DNA of 64,000 bases from an uncultured Clostridia bacterium (GCA_947627725.1 CANQXE010000001.1:1-64000); one strand, 5' to 3'. Shown: positions 17,831-27,519, counted from the stretch's first letter. The notes: a model not told the origin generated them from the sequence alone. Numbers and translations are program-made.

Positions 17831-18541
17831 ATGAAAAGCGATGAAATATTTTCTCTTTCCTTGGATATCGGCGAGTCAATAATCAAATGCGGCGGTGAGG
17901 TCCACAGAGCCGAGGACACAATAAAACGAATCAACAGAGCATACGGAAACAGTTGCAATGTATTTGCCATACCGTCGCTTATTATTGCGCAAAGCGGTGA
18001 TAATATTCAGATTAGAAAAATTGAAGCCGAGGAACTTGATATGACAGAACTCGCGCGACTCAATGAGCTTTCGCGCAGGCTTTGCTATGAAAAAAACGAA
18101 GAAATAAATATTACAAGAAAAAAAGTATATCCGAAAGCTCTTGAAGCATTTTGCGTCTGCGTGGCAACATCCGCATTTTGTATTTTTTTTAAAGGGAGTA
18201 TTATCGACGCTGTATTTTCCGCCATTATAGGGCTGATTATAACCTATTCCCCTCACAAAAAAATCAGCTTTCCCCTGTTTTCAGCAAATTTAATTGACGC
18301 GTTTATCGCCGGAATTTTGGCTTATCTGCCGTCCGTTCTCGGAGCAGATGTCAAACCTGATAAAATAATTATAGGAACAATTATGCTCCTTGTTCCGGGT
18401 TTAACAATTGTAAATGCTATGAGAGATATGATGAACGGCGATTTGGTAGCGGGGCTGTTCGGACTATTTAACTCAATAATATCCGCGCTCGGGATTGCGC
18501 TTGGTGTTGCAGGAGCAATTTTAATTTTTACAAAAGTATGA
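17831..18541 (+). CDS. Threonine/serine exporter, ThrE N-terminal-type subunit (DUF1212)
   Basis: 236-aa protein equivalent to the N-terminal part of ThrE. The soluble N-terminal region carries the conserved IGESIIKCGGEVHRAEDTI, then come about five membrane segments with LVPGLTIVNAMRDMMNGD, the family signature. ATG at 17831 is chosen because GGTGAT precedes it and the protein then begins as homologs do; upstream in-frame starts (17774 TTG, 17792 ATG) lack ribosome sites. The stop overlaps the next start by 4 nt (ATGA), so both halves are made together and likely form one exporter. Confidence 0.88.
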   Translation: MKSDEIFSLSLDIGESIIKCGGEVHRAEDTIKRINRAYGNSCNVFAIPSLIIAQSGDNIQIRKIEAEELDMTELARLNELSRRLCYEKNEEINITRKKVYPKALEAFCVCVATSAFCIFFKGSIIDAVFSAIIGLIITYSPHKKISFPLFSANLIDAFIAGILAYLPSVLGADVKPDKIIIGTIMLLVPGLTIVNAMRDMMNGDLVAGLFGLFNSIISALGIALGVAGAILIFTKV

Positions 18542-18966
18542 TTATTGAAATAGTAAGCTGTGTGCTGGGTACAATCGCATTTTCAATAATAATGAGAGTA
18601 CCGAAAAATAACTTGGTAATTGTGGCAATCGGGAGTACGATTTCTGCCACGATTGAAAGAATTATAACCGGATTCTACGGAGATTTCGCTGGATGTCTAA
18701 GCTCAATGATATGCCTGTCATTCTACTGTGAGCTTATGGCGAGAACATTTAAAATTCCTACAACAGTTGTCCTTATGCCGTCAACAATTCCGCTGTTGCC
18801 GGGCAGCTCAATTTATTATGCAATGTTTTACGCAATACAGTCTGACACTAAGCTGTTTATAGGTTATATAAAATCAACTTTATACGCAGGCTTAGGTATC
18901 GCGCTCGGAGCAGTTATCAGCAGCACAATCATTAAAATAATCAATTTTTACAGAAGAAGGCTTTAG
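18538..18966 (+). CDS. Threonine/serine exporter, ThrE C-terminal-type subunit (DUF3815)
   Basis: 142-aa membrane protein with four hydrophobic segments, matching the separate second half of split ThrE exporters. It has VLMPSTIPLLPGSSIYYAMF near residue 80, typical of the family. The ATGA overlap with the upstream gene implies coupled translation and a 1:1 complex. It exports small amino acids in characterised relatives. Confidence 0.88.
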   Translation: MIIEIVSCVLGTIAFSIIMRVPKNNLVIVAIGSTISATIERIITGFYGDFAGCLSSMICLSFYCELMARTFKIPTTVVLMPSTIPLLPGSSIYYAMFYAIQSDTKLFIGYIKSTLYAGLGIALGAVISSTIIKIINFYRRRL

Positions 18967-18975
18967 CCTTACAAT

Positions 18976-19004
18976 TTGATATATAACTGTAATTATGATA
19001 AAAT
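18976..19004 (+). promoter_or_regulatory. Promoter of glycerate kinase gene
   Basis: TTGATA, 17 nt spacer, TAAAAT, starting 9 nt after the ThrE stop and about 30 nt before the glycerate kinase ATG. Confidence 0.6.
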
Positions 19005-19033
19005 AGGCATATAAATTAACAGAGGTACTTTAA

Positions 19034-20092
19034 ATGAAAATATTAATTGTTCCCGACAGCTTTAAAGGGACGTTATCTTCCGCTGAGGTCTGCGAGTGTA
19101 TTAAAAACGGAATCCTTCAGACTTCAGACGCGGAAATCACAGCTCTTCCCTTTTCAGACGGAGGAGAAGGCTTTGCCGAGTGTATGAGTAATATCTGTAA
19201 TGGCAAAACACTTTACACCACTTGTACTGATATATATGGTAAAAACAGAAAAGCGCCCATATTTACATATAACAAAACGGCTGTAATCGACTGTGCGTCG
19301 GCAAGCGGTATGCAAGAGAAAAAGGATGTTATGAACGCTACCTCATACGGCACGGGTGAATTGATAAATTTCGCTGTATCAAACGGATTTAACAATATTA
19401 TCCTCGGTTTGGGCGGAACAGGCTGCTGTGACGGCGGAGCAGGCGTATTAGCTGCCCTCGGTGTCAGATTCAAGAATATTGACGGGGAAATTATTTGTAC
19501 TCCCCACGGAAATGATTTAGAAAAAATAGACGGTGTTGATTTCACAAATTGTGTAAAGGATATAAACTTTATATATGCCTGTGATGTAAACAATACCTAC
19601 TTTGGAAAAAACGGCGCCGCATATGTATTTGCTCCGCAGAAGGGTGCCGATAAAAATGATGTTGAAAAACTTGACAACGGTCTTAAAATGCTAAACGCTT
19701 TTCTTCCGAATGATATCAGCAATGTAAGTGGCGCAGGTGCCGCCGGAGGTATTTGCGGCGCGCTTTATTCTGTTTACGGCGGAAAAATAAGAAGCGGATT
19801 TGAGATACTTTCAGATACATATAAACTCGAAGAAAAAATCAAATCATCAGACCTTGTAATTACAGGTGAAGGAAAAACGGACAAACAAACACTTATGGGC
19901 AAGCTGCCGTATAAAATAAGCTGCCTTTGCAGTAAATACAACAAAAAATGTATAGTATTAAGCGGTATTATAGACGGTGTAAGTCTCGGTGACAGAATGA
20001 TAAGTCTTGTTGACGAAAACACCACAGCCGAGCAGGCAATGGAAAATCCTGTTAAAGTTTTAACGGATAAAGCAAAAAATATATTGAAATAA
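19034..20092 (+). CDS. Glycerate kinase
   Basis: 352-aa kinase of the GarK/GlxK family, phosphorylating D-glycerate with ATP and feeding it into glycolysis. N-terminal MKILIVPDSFKGTLSSAEVC and LPFSDGGEGF are diagnostic, followed by LGLGGTGCCDGGAG (about residues 131-144) and VITGEGKTDKQTLMGK (about residues 276-291). Length is a little under the usual 370-380. ATG is preceded by AGAGGT. It has its own promoter and probably forms a loose transcription unit with the small protein and mannosidase downstream. Confidence 0.93.
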   Translation: MKILIVPDSFKGTLSSAEVCECIKNGILQTSDAEITALPFSDGGEGFAECMSNICNGKTLYTTCTDIYGKNRKAPIFTYNKTAVIDCASASGMQEKKDVMNATSYGTGELINFAVSNGFNNIILGLGGTGCCDGGAGVLAALGVRFKNIDGEIICTPHGNDLEKIDGVDFTNCVKDINFIYACDVNNTYFGKNGAAYVFAPQKGADKNDVEKLDNGLKMLNAFLPNDISNVSGAGAAGGICGALYSVYGGKIRSGFEILSDTYKLEEKIKSSDLVITGEGKTDKQTLMGKLPYKISCLCSKYNKKCIVLSGIIDGVSLGDRMISLVDENTTAEQAMENPVKVLTDKAKNILK

Positions 20093-20151
20093 AATTGTTT
20101 TAAATATATAATAGGAATAATTAACTGACTTAAATTAGGGGGGTATAAAAA

Positions 20152-20370
20152 ATGAAAGTAAGAATACCAAAGCACAGGGAATTTTTAATTAAATTTGAGG
20201 ACGGATATGAGAAAGAAAGTGAGGCGTGGGAAGCACTCAACCAAATTGTCAAGGACTACTCCGTCAACGGCAAAAGCGTTTATACCGAAACCTTTATTGA
20301 GGATAACGAGGACAAGGTAAAGGCATTGCAGGAAAAATACGAATTCACTTACGAAATTATTGAAAAATAA
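20152..20370 (+). CDS. Small conserved-looking protein of unknown function
   Basis: 72-aa charged soluble protein (many Lys and Glu), no membrane segment, no motif I recognise; the end KALQEKYEFTYEIIEK is helical. A very strong AGGGGGG stands 7 nt before the ATG, and the stop is 9 nt before the mannosidase start, so it is probably real and co-translated with the mannosidase. The run of six Gs in its ribosome site is unusual for this AT-rich genome. Confidence 0.65.
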   Translation: MKVRIPKHREFLIKFEDGYEKESEAWEALNQIVKDYSVNGKSVYTETFIEDNEDKVKALQEKYEFTYEIIEK

Positions 20371-20379
20371 GGACAGCTT

Positions 20380-23300
20380 ATGGACAAGAAAAAAGCGTAC
20401 GTTGTTGCAACAGCACATCTTGACACGGTCTGGAGATGGACTATTGCAAAAACAATTGAGGAATACATACCTGATACACTTACAAAAAACTTTGATTTAA
20501 TTGAAAAATACCCGCATTACAGGTTTAATTTAGAGGGCGCCAAGAGGTATGAGCTTATTGAGGAGTTCTATCCGAGGGCATTTGAAATTATCAAAAAATA
20601 TATTAAAGAGGGAAAGTGGTGCATCTCCGGTACCGCATACGAAAGCGGAGATGTAAACATTCCGTCTCCCGAGGCGATATTTCGCAATCTTTTGCTTGGA
20701 AACAACTACTTTAAAGAAAAATTCAATACAACCTCAAAGGATATGTTTTTGCCCGACTGCTTCGGATTCAGCTGGTCGCTTCCCTCTATTATAAATCATG
20801 CAGGCTTAAAGGGATTTACTACTCAGAAGTTATCGTGGGGCAGCGCTTACGACATACCATTTGACCTTGGTATATGGAAAGGTCCGGACGGAAAGGAGTC
20901 TTTTGTAAGCCTAAATGCAAAATCCTACAGATATAAATTTACGGGTGACATAAGAGCAGACATCAGCATTATAGACAGAATTGCGGATAACTACTCAAAC
21001 GGTAAGCTGCCTTGGGCTAATCACCTTTACGGCACCGGCGACTGGGGCGGCTCCCCAACCGAAGAAAGCGTAATTGCGCTTGAAGAAAGTATTGCAAAGA
21101 ATAATAACGATTTTGAAATAATATCCGCAAGCTCGGATCAAATATTTCTTGACATGGATAAGCTGTCAAAAAAAGAAAAAGAGCAGCTGCCTGTCTGGAA
21201 CAATGAGCTTCTTATGACGAGTCACGGAGCAGGCACATACACATCGAGGGCTATGAGCAAGCGCCTTAACAGAGCATGCGAGCGTATTGCGGACTACACG
21301 GAAAAGGCATGTGCCTTTTCATCTTCAATCGGTGCGTACAACTACCCGAGATATAATCTCAACCAAGCATGGAAAAGAATAATACAGCATCAGTTCCACG
21401 ATGATATTACAGGCACATCCGTTATGGACGTTTATAACACCGCATGGTCCGATTATTACCTGTCAATATCACAGTTTACAACAGAATACCTCGGTGCGAG
21501 CAAAATGATAATTAACGAGCTTGATACAAATTGGGTTGACGAAAAAAGCATAATTCTTGTTGTAAACAATCCTACTCAGTACAAGGTTAAAAGAGTTGTT
21601 GAGGCTCAGATAAGAACAACAAGAAACTGCACGAATATATCTATATTTGATAAGCAAGGAAATGAAATACCAAGCCAAGTACTGAGTAAAAGGGGTAAAA
21701 ATCTTAATGTGCTGTTGCAGGTTGAGATTGATTCTTTCGGATACAAGGTATATGAGGTTAAAAAGTCAGACAAGCAGTATACGGGAAGCAAAAAGGTCAA
21801 TGCAACAAACCATTCACTTGAAAACGGAAAATATAAATTAATTTTCAACAAAAACGGCGACATTGCGTACCTGTATGATAAAAAACTCGGCAGGCAGATT
21901 ATTGACTCACCGATTAAAATGGCCCTTCTTCACGACACCGGCTCGCTTGCCTATCCAAGCTGGGAAATAACTAAGCAGGATATTGACAGAGCACCCTACT
22001 GCTACGCGAATACTCCCGAATTTACCGTTACGGAAAACGGTCCGTTAAGAGCAACAATTAAGGTTGTCCGTGAAGCGGAATATTCTGTAATAACACAGCT
22101 TGTATCTCTGTGCGCTGACTGCGAATATGTTGAGGTTAAAAACATTGTTGACTGGAAAACGAGACGTACTATGCTCAAGGCAACATTCCCCGTCGCCGCT
22201 CACAATGATAAAGCAAGCTATGATTTAGGTCTCGGCGTAATTGAAAGAGGAACGAATACAGATAAGCTTTATGAGGTGCCCGCGCAAAAATGGGCTGACA
22301 TCACAGATGAAAGCGGAGAATTCGGCATTTCAATATTTTCCGACTCGAAATACGGCTGGGATAAACCCGATGACCATACACTCAGGCTAACCTGTATTCA
22401 CACTCCTGCCGGCGCATTCACTAAGGAAACAAGACAGGATTTACAGGATATAGGAAGAAATGTATTTTCCTTTGCCATTTATAGTCATGAAAAGGGATTT
22501 GAAAACGGCACTCAAAAATACAGCGAGATATACGCAAATCCATACCTCAGTATTACAACAGATTACAGAAATAAGCGCTCTCTTAAGGACAGCGTATCCT
22601 TCTGTAAAATCAGTAATGACAATGTCATAATCAGGGCAATTAAGCTTTGCGAAGATGACGACTCATTTATTATCAGAGTTAATGAGGCAGCAGGCAGGGA
22701 GCAGAGAAACGTATCGCTTAAAATGCTCGGCGAAATAGGATCGGTACAGCTTGTAACCGCTCTTGAGGAACCTATCAGTGACTTAAAGGTTACAAACGGC
22801 AGACTGAGATTCAATATGAAGCCGTTTGAGGTTAAAACCTTTAAGATAAGATATGCGATGGCTGCACCGCTGATTCCGAGTGAACGTTATGAAACGATTG
22901 ATTTGCCTTATAACGCAAGAGGCTTTACATCTGACGATAATATGAGACATGTTATCCTTCAGGGCAGCGGTTTTTCACTCCCGAGAGAGCTGATAAACAA
23001 CTGTTACTATATAGGAGGAATAAGATACAAATTTCAGACAGACCCTCAATGTGAAAAAGATGTACTTGTTTGCAGAGGAAATGAAATCAAACTGCCTGTA
23101 TGCACAAGGGTATATTTTATAGCAGGTTCTACCTCAGGTAATCAGGAAATATGTATTTCCTACGGAAAGAAGAAAGTTCCGTTTACGATCAAGCCGATTG
23201 ACTCCCCTGTCAGCAGATGGGATATGGCGGCATTAAATCAGATTGCCGATATAAATGAAAATGAGGCACTCGGTTACGAATTTACACACGTTCACCACCC

Positions 23301-23655
23301 TGAGGGCAACATTCCCAAAAAAGTACAGTTTTATCTATACAGTATGGCAATAAACAGCAAAGAACCTGTTACGATAACACTGCCTGTAAATAACAGGGTA
23401 GTTATTCTCTCCATGACTGCGATTAAGGAACGCTCAAGAGGCGGACTTGCAACTAAAATGTATGATACTGTAACACAAAAATATGATTTTCACGATGATA
23501 TTCCACCGATTGACAAGGTAATTGACAAAGCGGAATTTGTCACGATAAGAGCGGGAAAAATTCAGGACCAGATTAAATCAGGAAAAGGAAAGGGCTTTAA
23601 ACGTGATAATATCATAACAAACATAATCAGATCATACACAAAAAGTGAATGGTAA
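20380..23655 (+). CDS. GH38 alpha-mannosidase
   Basis: 1091-aa glycoside hydrolase family 38 enzyme removing alpha-mannose from glycans. The catalytic zinc site is visible: AHLDTVW (His13, Asp15), PDCFGFSWSLPS (Asp126, the probable nucleophile and zinc ligand) and HQFHDDITGTSVMDVY (about residues 330-345). The central three-helix domain and long beta-sandwich C-terminal part are of usual length. No signal peptide, so it works in the cytoplasm on imported oligosaccharides. AAGGACA precedes the ATG. A strong terminator follows. It is preceded by the 72-aa unknown protein. Confidence 0.93.
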   Translation: MDKKKAYVVATAHLDTVWRWTIAKTIEEYIPDTLTKNFDLIEKYPHYRFNLEGAKRYELIEEFYPRAFEIIKKYIKEGKWCISGTAYESGDVNIPSPEAIFRNLLLGNNYFKEKFNTTSKDMFLPDCFGFSWSLPSIINHAGLKGFTTQKLSWGSAYDIPFDLGIWKGPDGKESFVSLNAKSYRYKFTGDIRADISIIDRIADNYSNGKLPWANHLYGTGDWGGSPTEESVIALEESIAKNNNDFEIISASSDQIFLDMDKLSKKEKEQLPVWNNELLMTSHGAGTYTSRAMSKRLNRACERIADYTEKACAFSSSIGAYNYPRYNLNQAWKRIIQHQFHDDITGTSVMDVYNTAWSDYYLSISQFTTEYLGASKMIINELDTNWVDEKSIILVVNNPTQYKVKRVVEAQIRTTRNCTNISIFDKQGNEIPSQVLSKRGKNLNVLLQVEIDSFGYKVYEVKKSDKQYTGSKKVNATNHSLENGKYKLIFNKNGDIAYLYDKKLGRQIIDSPIKMALLHDTGSLAYPSWEITKQDIDRAPYCYANTPEFTVTENGPLRATIKVVREAEYSVITQLVSLCADCEYVEVKNIVDWKTRRTMLKATFPVAAHNDKASYDLGLGVIERGTNTDKLYEVPAQKWADITDESGEFGISIFSDSKYGWDKPDDHTLRLTCIHTPAGAFTKETRQDLQDIGRNVFSFAIYSHEKGFENGTQKYSEIYANPYLSITTDYRNKRSLKDSVSFCKISNDNVIIRAIKLCEDDDSFIIRVNEAAGREQRNVSLKMLGEIGSVQLVTALEEPISDLKVTNGRLRFNMKPFEVKTFKIRYAMAAPLIPSERYETIDLPYNARGFTSDDNMRHVILQGSGFSLPRELINNCYYIGGIRYKFQTDPQCEKDVLVCRGNEIKLPVCTRVYFIAGSTSGNQEICISYGKKKVPFTIKPIDSPVSRWDMAALNQIADINENEALGYEFTHVHHPEGNIPKKVQFYLYSMAINSKEPVTITLPVNNRVVILSMTAIKERSRGGLATKMYDTVTQKYDFHDDIPPIDKVIDKAEFVTIRAGKIQDQIKSGKGKGFKRDNIITNIIRSYTKSEW

Positions 23656-23673
23656 ACCATAATATGCAATAAG

Positions 23674-23710
23674 TCCCATATACAATAAATGTATATGGGA
23701 TTTATTTTTG
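23674..23710 (+). terminator. Rho-independent terminator of the mannosidase gene
   Basis: Perfect 11-bp stem TCCCATATACA / TGTATATGGGA with a five-base loop, then a T-rich tail. Confidence 0.92.
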
Positions 23711-23924
23711 TTGTAAACATATTAAACTTTACATAAATTTTTTGTTAAAATCAATGTGGAAAACTGTGTTAAAAATGTGGAAAACTTAGTTTTATTAAAA
23801 ATTTTTTTGCTGAAAACTATGTTTAAAATGTTAAAAATGTAAAGCCTTTAACTTGTCTTTCACATTTTTTAAACAAAATTAAAAAATAAAAGAAAAAATA
23901 TACATTCTGACAAAAGTATAACAA
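23711..23924. other. AT-rich spacer with two DnaA-box-like sites
   Basis: The 326-nt gap between mannosidase and ftsZ holds two terminators and this very AT-rich stretch. TGTGGAAAA occurs at 23755-23763 and 23776-23784, 21 bp apart. Its complement TTTTCCACA fits the relaxed DnaA box TTWTNCACA. No gene or ribosome site is visible. Meaning uncertain; there is no dnaA or dnaN nearby. Confidence 0.35.
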
Positions 23925-23966
23925 TAATAAAAGCATCCCCTGCAGATATAAACAGGAAATGCTTTT
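23925..23966 (-). terminator. Rho-independent terminator of ftsZ
   Basis: Minus-strand stem AAAAGCAT..CCTG / CAGG..ATGCTTTT, followed by a T-rich tail, just after the ftsZ stop. Confidence 0.8.
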
Positions 23967-23981
23967 ATGTACGAAGGAAAT

Positions 23982-25091
23982 TTATTTTTTAAAGAAATTG
24001 ACAATATCTGAAAAAGCGTCATCATCATTGTCCGTAAAGCTTGATGCGGCAGCTGTTGTTGCAGCGGCAATCGGCTGTGGAGGAGCTACTTCATTATTAG
24101 CGGTTATAGATTTAATCTGACCGTTAGGACCGTCCTCACCAAAACGTGTAGCAATCACGGTGATAATCATTTCATCCTCAAGATTTTCATCAAAGTTTGC
24201 ACCCCAGATGATTTCGCAGTCGGGATGAACAGCGTCTGTAACTATCTGTGAAGCAACTGTAATTTCCTCAAGACCTATATCTGTTGAAGCGGTGATATTT
24301 AAAAGAACACCGTGCGCACCGTCGATTGAAGTATTAAGAAGCGGAGAAGAAATTGCCTGCTGTGCGGCAACCTCAGCCTTATCCTTACCCTTTGCGCGAC
24401 CGACACCCATATGTGCATAGCCCGCATCCTTCATTATTTCAGTAACATCGGCAAAGTCTGAGTTTACAAGACCTGTCGCATTAACAAGGTCGGATATTGA
24501 CTGAACACCCTGACGGAGAACATCATTTGCAATTTCAAAAGCGTTAAGGAGAGTAATTTTTTCTGTGGCAACCTCTTTTAATCTTTCGTTAGGTATAACC
24601 ATAATTGAATCAACGTTCTTTGCCAGCTCGTCAATACCCTTGGAAGCCTGGTCCATACGGCGCTTACCCTCAAAAGCAAAAGGAGTTGTAACAACACCTA
24701 CTGTAAGAATACCCATATCCTTAGCTATTTTAGCAACATAAGGAGCCGCGCCTGTACCTGTTCCGCCGCCCATACCGGCAGTAATAAATACCATATCCGC
24801 ACCTGTGAGAACATCTGTGAGAGCCTCCTTGCTCTCCTCTGCAGCACGGGCGCCGACCTCAGGCTTAGCGCCTGCGCCCATACCCTTTGTTACCTTTTCG
24901 CCTATAAGAATTTTATGTGTTGCTGTTGATTTGGCAAGTGCGGGCTTATCTGAGTTAATTGCTACAAACTCAACGTCCTGTATATTGCAATGTACCATTC
25001 GGTTAACGGCGTTTCCGCCGCCTCCGCCAACACCAACAACTTTAATCTGTACTGTCTTTGAATCATCTGTGTCGATTTCATAACGTCCCAT
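23982..25091 (-). CDS. ftsZ: Cell division protein FtsZ
   Basis: 369-aa tubulin-like GTPase forming the Z-ring. The GTP-binding signature GGGTGTG is at residues 108-114, with VGVGGGGGNAVNRM near residue 19 and the T7 loop NSDFADVTEIM (about residues 208-218). The C-terminal tail is short and ends DDDAFSDIVNFFKK, less like the usual FtsA/SepF-binding peptide. It has its own promoter and terminator and is separated from ftsQ by 207 nt; ftsA is absent from its normal place between them. Confidence 0.97.
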   Translation of the reverse strand: MGRYEIDTDDSKTVQIKVVGVGGGGGNAVNRMVHCNIQDVEFVAINSDKPALAKSTATHKILIGEKVTKGMGAGAKPEVGARAAEESKEALTDVLTGADMVFITAGMGGGTGTGAAPYVAKIAKDMGILTVGVVTTPFAFEGKRRMDQASKGIDELAKNVDSIMVIPNERLKEVATEKITLLNAFEIANDVLRQGVQSISDLVNATGLVNSDFADVTEIMKDAGYAHMGVGRAKGKDKAEVAAQQAISSPLLNTSIDGAHGVLLNITASTDIGLEEITVASQIVTDAVHPDCEIIWGANFDENLEDEMIITVIATRFGEDGPNGQIKSITANNEVAPPQPIAAATTAAASSFTDNDDDAFSDIVNFFKK

Positions 25092-25146
25092 ATTTTAACT
25101 CTCCTTATATTTAGTCTAAATCGCTACTCGATTTGCTACAGTTCCT

Positions 25147-25175
25147 ATTGTAACAATATTGTAATCTTTTTGCAA
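25147..25175 (-). promoter_or_regulatory. Promoter of ftsZ
   Basis: Minus strand TTGCAA, 17 nt spacer, TACAAT, about 50 nt upstream of the ftsZ ATG, which has AAGGAG before it. Confidence 0.7.
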
Positions 25176-25298
25176 TACTTTTTTACAATTATTTTTAAGA
25201 TTTTTGACAAACTTATAAATATTATTCAGGTTTTCTTTGTTTATATTCTACAATTATAAACAGATGTCTATTATTTCGACAAGAAATTTGCTTTACGC

Positions 25299-26267
25299 TT
25301 ATTTCTCTGTAAAGTATAATCTCTTGTCACCTGTTATTGTCATAACGCCCTTTGCGTTAGGATTTGTCTGATTCATCTTCTCACATGCTGCTAAGCCCTG
25401 AAATATTTTATTTTCAAGGTCATCACAGGTGCCGAGCTTAAATTCAATACGCCCGTCATATACTACATAATTATCACTGATATTGTTGCAATATATGGCG
25501 GTTATTTCGTCAAAGCTGTTTGCCTTGACTACTGCCGTAAGCTGTGTCAGACAGTTCCCTATATCAGCATTTTCAAATACTATCTCGCGTCCCAAATCCG
25601 CTTTTTTTATTGACGCTTTGCTGATTGTTATTCCCTTTGACTTCTTTGCCTTGTTTTCAAGCACCTTGAAATGATCATCAAGCAGAATATACGTTTTATC
25701 CTTATTTCTTATTGAATACGCGGGTTCAGCCTCTGTTACTTTAATTTGTATTGTATATGGTAATTTTCTTTTAATCTCGGCATTATATATATAAGGGAGG
25801 TTTTTCTCAAGCACTTCTTTTGCGGTTTTGGTATCTGATAAAAACAGATTTTCACCTTTGTCAATAGTACACTGCGCAAGTATTTCATCTTCGGTATAGA
25901 TTGTATTTCCGCTGACCGTTATAGCGTCTATGTGAAAAAAGACTGTCAGTGACAGTACCGTGCCGGTTGCTGTAAACGCAATTATTACTGTAAGCCATAT
26001 TATAATTTTTCTGAATGTGTTTCTCTTTTTTCGCTTTTTATTATCCTTATATCTTTTCTCCGCGCGTGTCAGGTTGTTTTTACTGCTTTTGTTCTGAGAA
26101 GATGAGCGCTTTGGCGCTGAAAGATTATCCTGCTTGCTTGAAATTGACCTCTGCGATTCTCTGTAAATTTTCGGAGGCTCAATACCTAAATCATACAGGC
26201 TCTGCTCTTCCCTGACAGGTGTTTTGCTTTCCCTCTTCTGTTTCCTTGTCTTTTGAGATTTCTTCAT
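25299..26267 (-). CDS. ftsQ: Cell division protein FtsQ/DivIB
   Basis: 322-aa bitopic membrane protein linking the divisome parts. A basic, low-complexity cytoplasmic N-terminus of about 85 residues is followed by one membrane segment (IIIWLTVIIAFTATGTVLSL), a POTRA domain beginning FHIDAITVSGNTIYTEDEIL, and the FtsQ beta domain. ATG at 26267 has GAGG 7 nt upstream, so the 77-nt overlap with the 3' end of murA is real. Last gene of the mraZ-started cluster. Confidence 0.9.
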   Translation of the reverse strand: MKKSQKTRKQKRESKTPVREEQSLYDLGIEPPKIYRESQRSISSKQDNLSAPKRSSSQNKSSKNNLTRAEKRYKDNKKRKKRNTFRKIIIWLTVIIAFTATGTVLSLTVFFHIDAITVSGNTIYTEDEILAQCTIDKGENLFLSDTKTAKEVLEKNLPYIYNAEIKRKLPYTIQIKVTEAEPAYSIRNKDKTYILLDDHFKVLENKAKKSKGITISKASIKKADLGREIVFENADIGNCLTQLTAVVKANSFDEITAIYCNNISDNYVVYDGRIEFKLGTCDDLENKIFQGLAACEKMNQTNPNAKGVMTITGDKRLYFTEK

Positions 26268-27519
26268 CTTGCATCCTCTTTATATCCGCACCTAATTGCT
26301 TTAAATTACTTTCAAGCTTTTCGTATCCCCTGTCGATATGCTCTATCGAATGAATTGTACTTTGTCCTTCGGCAACAAGCCCCGCAATGACTAATGCCGC
26401 TCCTCCCCGCAAATCAGTCGCGAAAACATTTGCGCCGTGAAGCTCCTTAACACCGTTAATTACAGCCATTTGATCATTTATATCAATATCTGCCCCAAAG
26501 CGGTTAAGCTCTCTTACAAAGCGGAATCTGTTTTCAAATATATTTTCCTTTATAACAGATGTCCCTCTCGCTACCGAAAGCGCCGCCGTAACCGGAGACT
26601 GTGAATCAGTGGGAAATGCGGGATATGGCATTGTCTTAATCATTTTTACACGCCTGAGCCTTTTCGGCGCCACAACCTTTAATTCATTATGATTAAGATA
26701 CAGCCTGCACCCCATCTCATTAAAAACAGGAAAAACCGGTGAAAGATGTGTCGGTCTTACATCCTTAATAACTATCTCTGAGCCTGTTGCCGCACATGCG
26801 CTCATATAGGTTGACGCTAAAATTCTGTCGGGAATTATTCTGTGCTCACAGGGAGTGAGACTATCTACCCCTTCAATTTCAATTGTTGTCTCGCCCGCTC
26901 CGTATATTCTCGCACCGCACTTATTTAAAAACTCAGCGAGGTCGCATATTTCAGGCTCTCTCGCAGGATTGATAATCGTTGTTTTACCCTTTGATATTGC
27001 CGAGGCAATAATAATATTTTCAGTTGCTCCTACTGAGGCAAAGGGCAAAATAATCTTTGCTCCTGTTATTCTGTCAGCACAACAGGTAATGCTTGAGCCG
27101 TTCTCTGTAATAGTCGCTCCCAAGCTCTTCAGAGCTTTAATGTGCATATCAACAGGACGCGTACCGATATCGCATCCGCCGGGCAGATAAATTGAGGCAC
27201 AGCCTGTTCGTGAAACGAGTGAGCCTAAAAATAGAATTGAAGAACGCATTGTTCTCATAACGCCTTCATCTATTTTTGAGGTTGTTATTTCAGTTGCGTC
27301 AATCGTAACAATATCGTTTTGTCTTGTTACAGTACAACCTAAATCCTCAAGTATTTTTAAAGTGGCTTTAACGTCGCTTAAGTCCGGGCAATTATGTATT
27401 ATACTTTCACCTTTAATAAGGATTGACGCACATAAAATCGGCAGGGCTGAATTTTTTGCACCGTGAAGTGTAACCTCGCCGGATAGCTTTTGCTGCCCGT
27501 TAATTTTAAATATTTCCAT
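26191..27519 (-). CDS. murA: UDP-N-acetylglucosamine 1-carboxyvinyltransferase MurA
   Basis: 442-aa enolpyruvyl transferase making the first committed peptidoglycan precursor from UDP-GlcNAc and PEP. Lys22-Asn23 in LHGAKNSALP and the catalytic Cys116 in LPGGCDIGTRPVD (the fosfomycin target residue) are present. The last 25 or so residues, rich in Glu and Lys, extend past the usual end and overlap the ftsQ start by 77 nt. AGAGGTGA precedes the ATG. Confidence 0.95.
   Translation of the reverse strand: MEIFKINGQQKLSGEVTLHGAKNSALPILCASILIKGESIIHNCPDLSDVKATLKILEDLGCTVTRQNDIVTIDATEITTSKIDEGVMRTMRSSILFLGSLVSRTGCASIYLPGGCDIGTRPVDMHIKALKSLGATITENGSSITCCADRITGAKIILPFASVGATENIIIASAISKGKTTIINPAREPEICDLAEFLNKCGARIYGAGETTIEIEGVDSLTPCEHRIIPDRILASTYMSACAATGSEIVIKDVRPTHLSPVFPVFNEMGCRLYLNHNELKVVAPKRLRRVKMIKTMPYPAFPTDSQSPVTAALSVARGTSVIKENIFENRFRFVRELNRFGADIDINDQMAVINGVKELHGANVFATDLRGGAALVIAGLVAEGQSTIHSIEHIDRGYEKLESNLKQLGADIKRMQDEEISKDKETEEGKQNTCQGRAEPV

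Noticed and set aside
23711-23981. Replication origin near ftsZ
   Set aside because: Only two relaxed DnaA-box matches and no dnaA, dnaN or cluster of boxes; insufficient.
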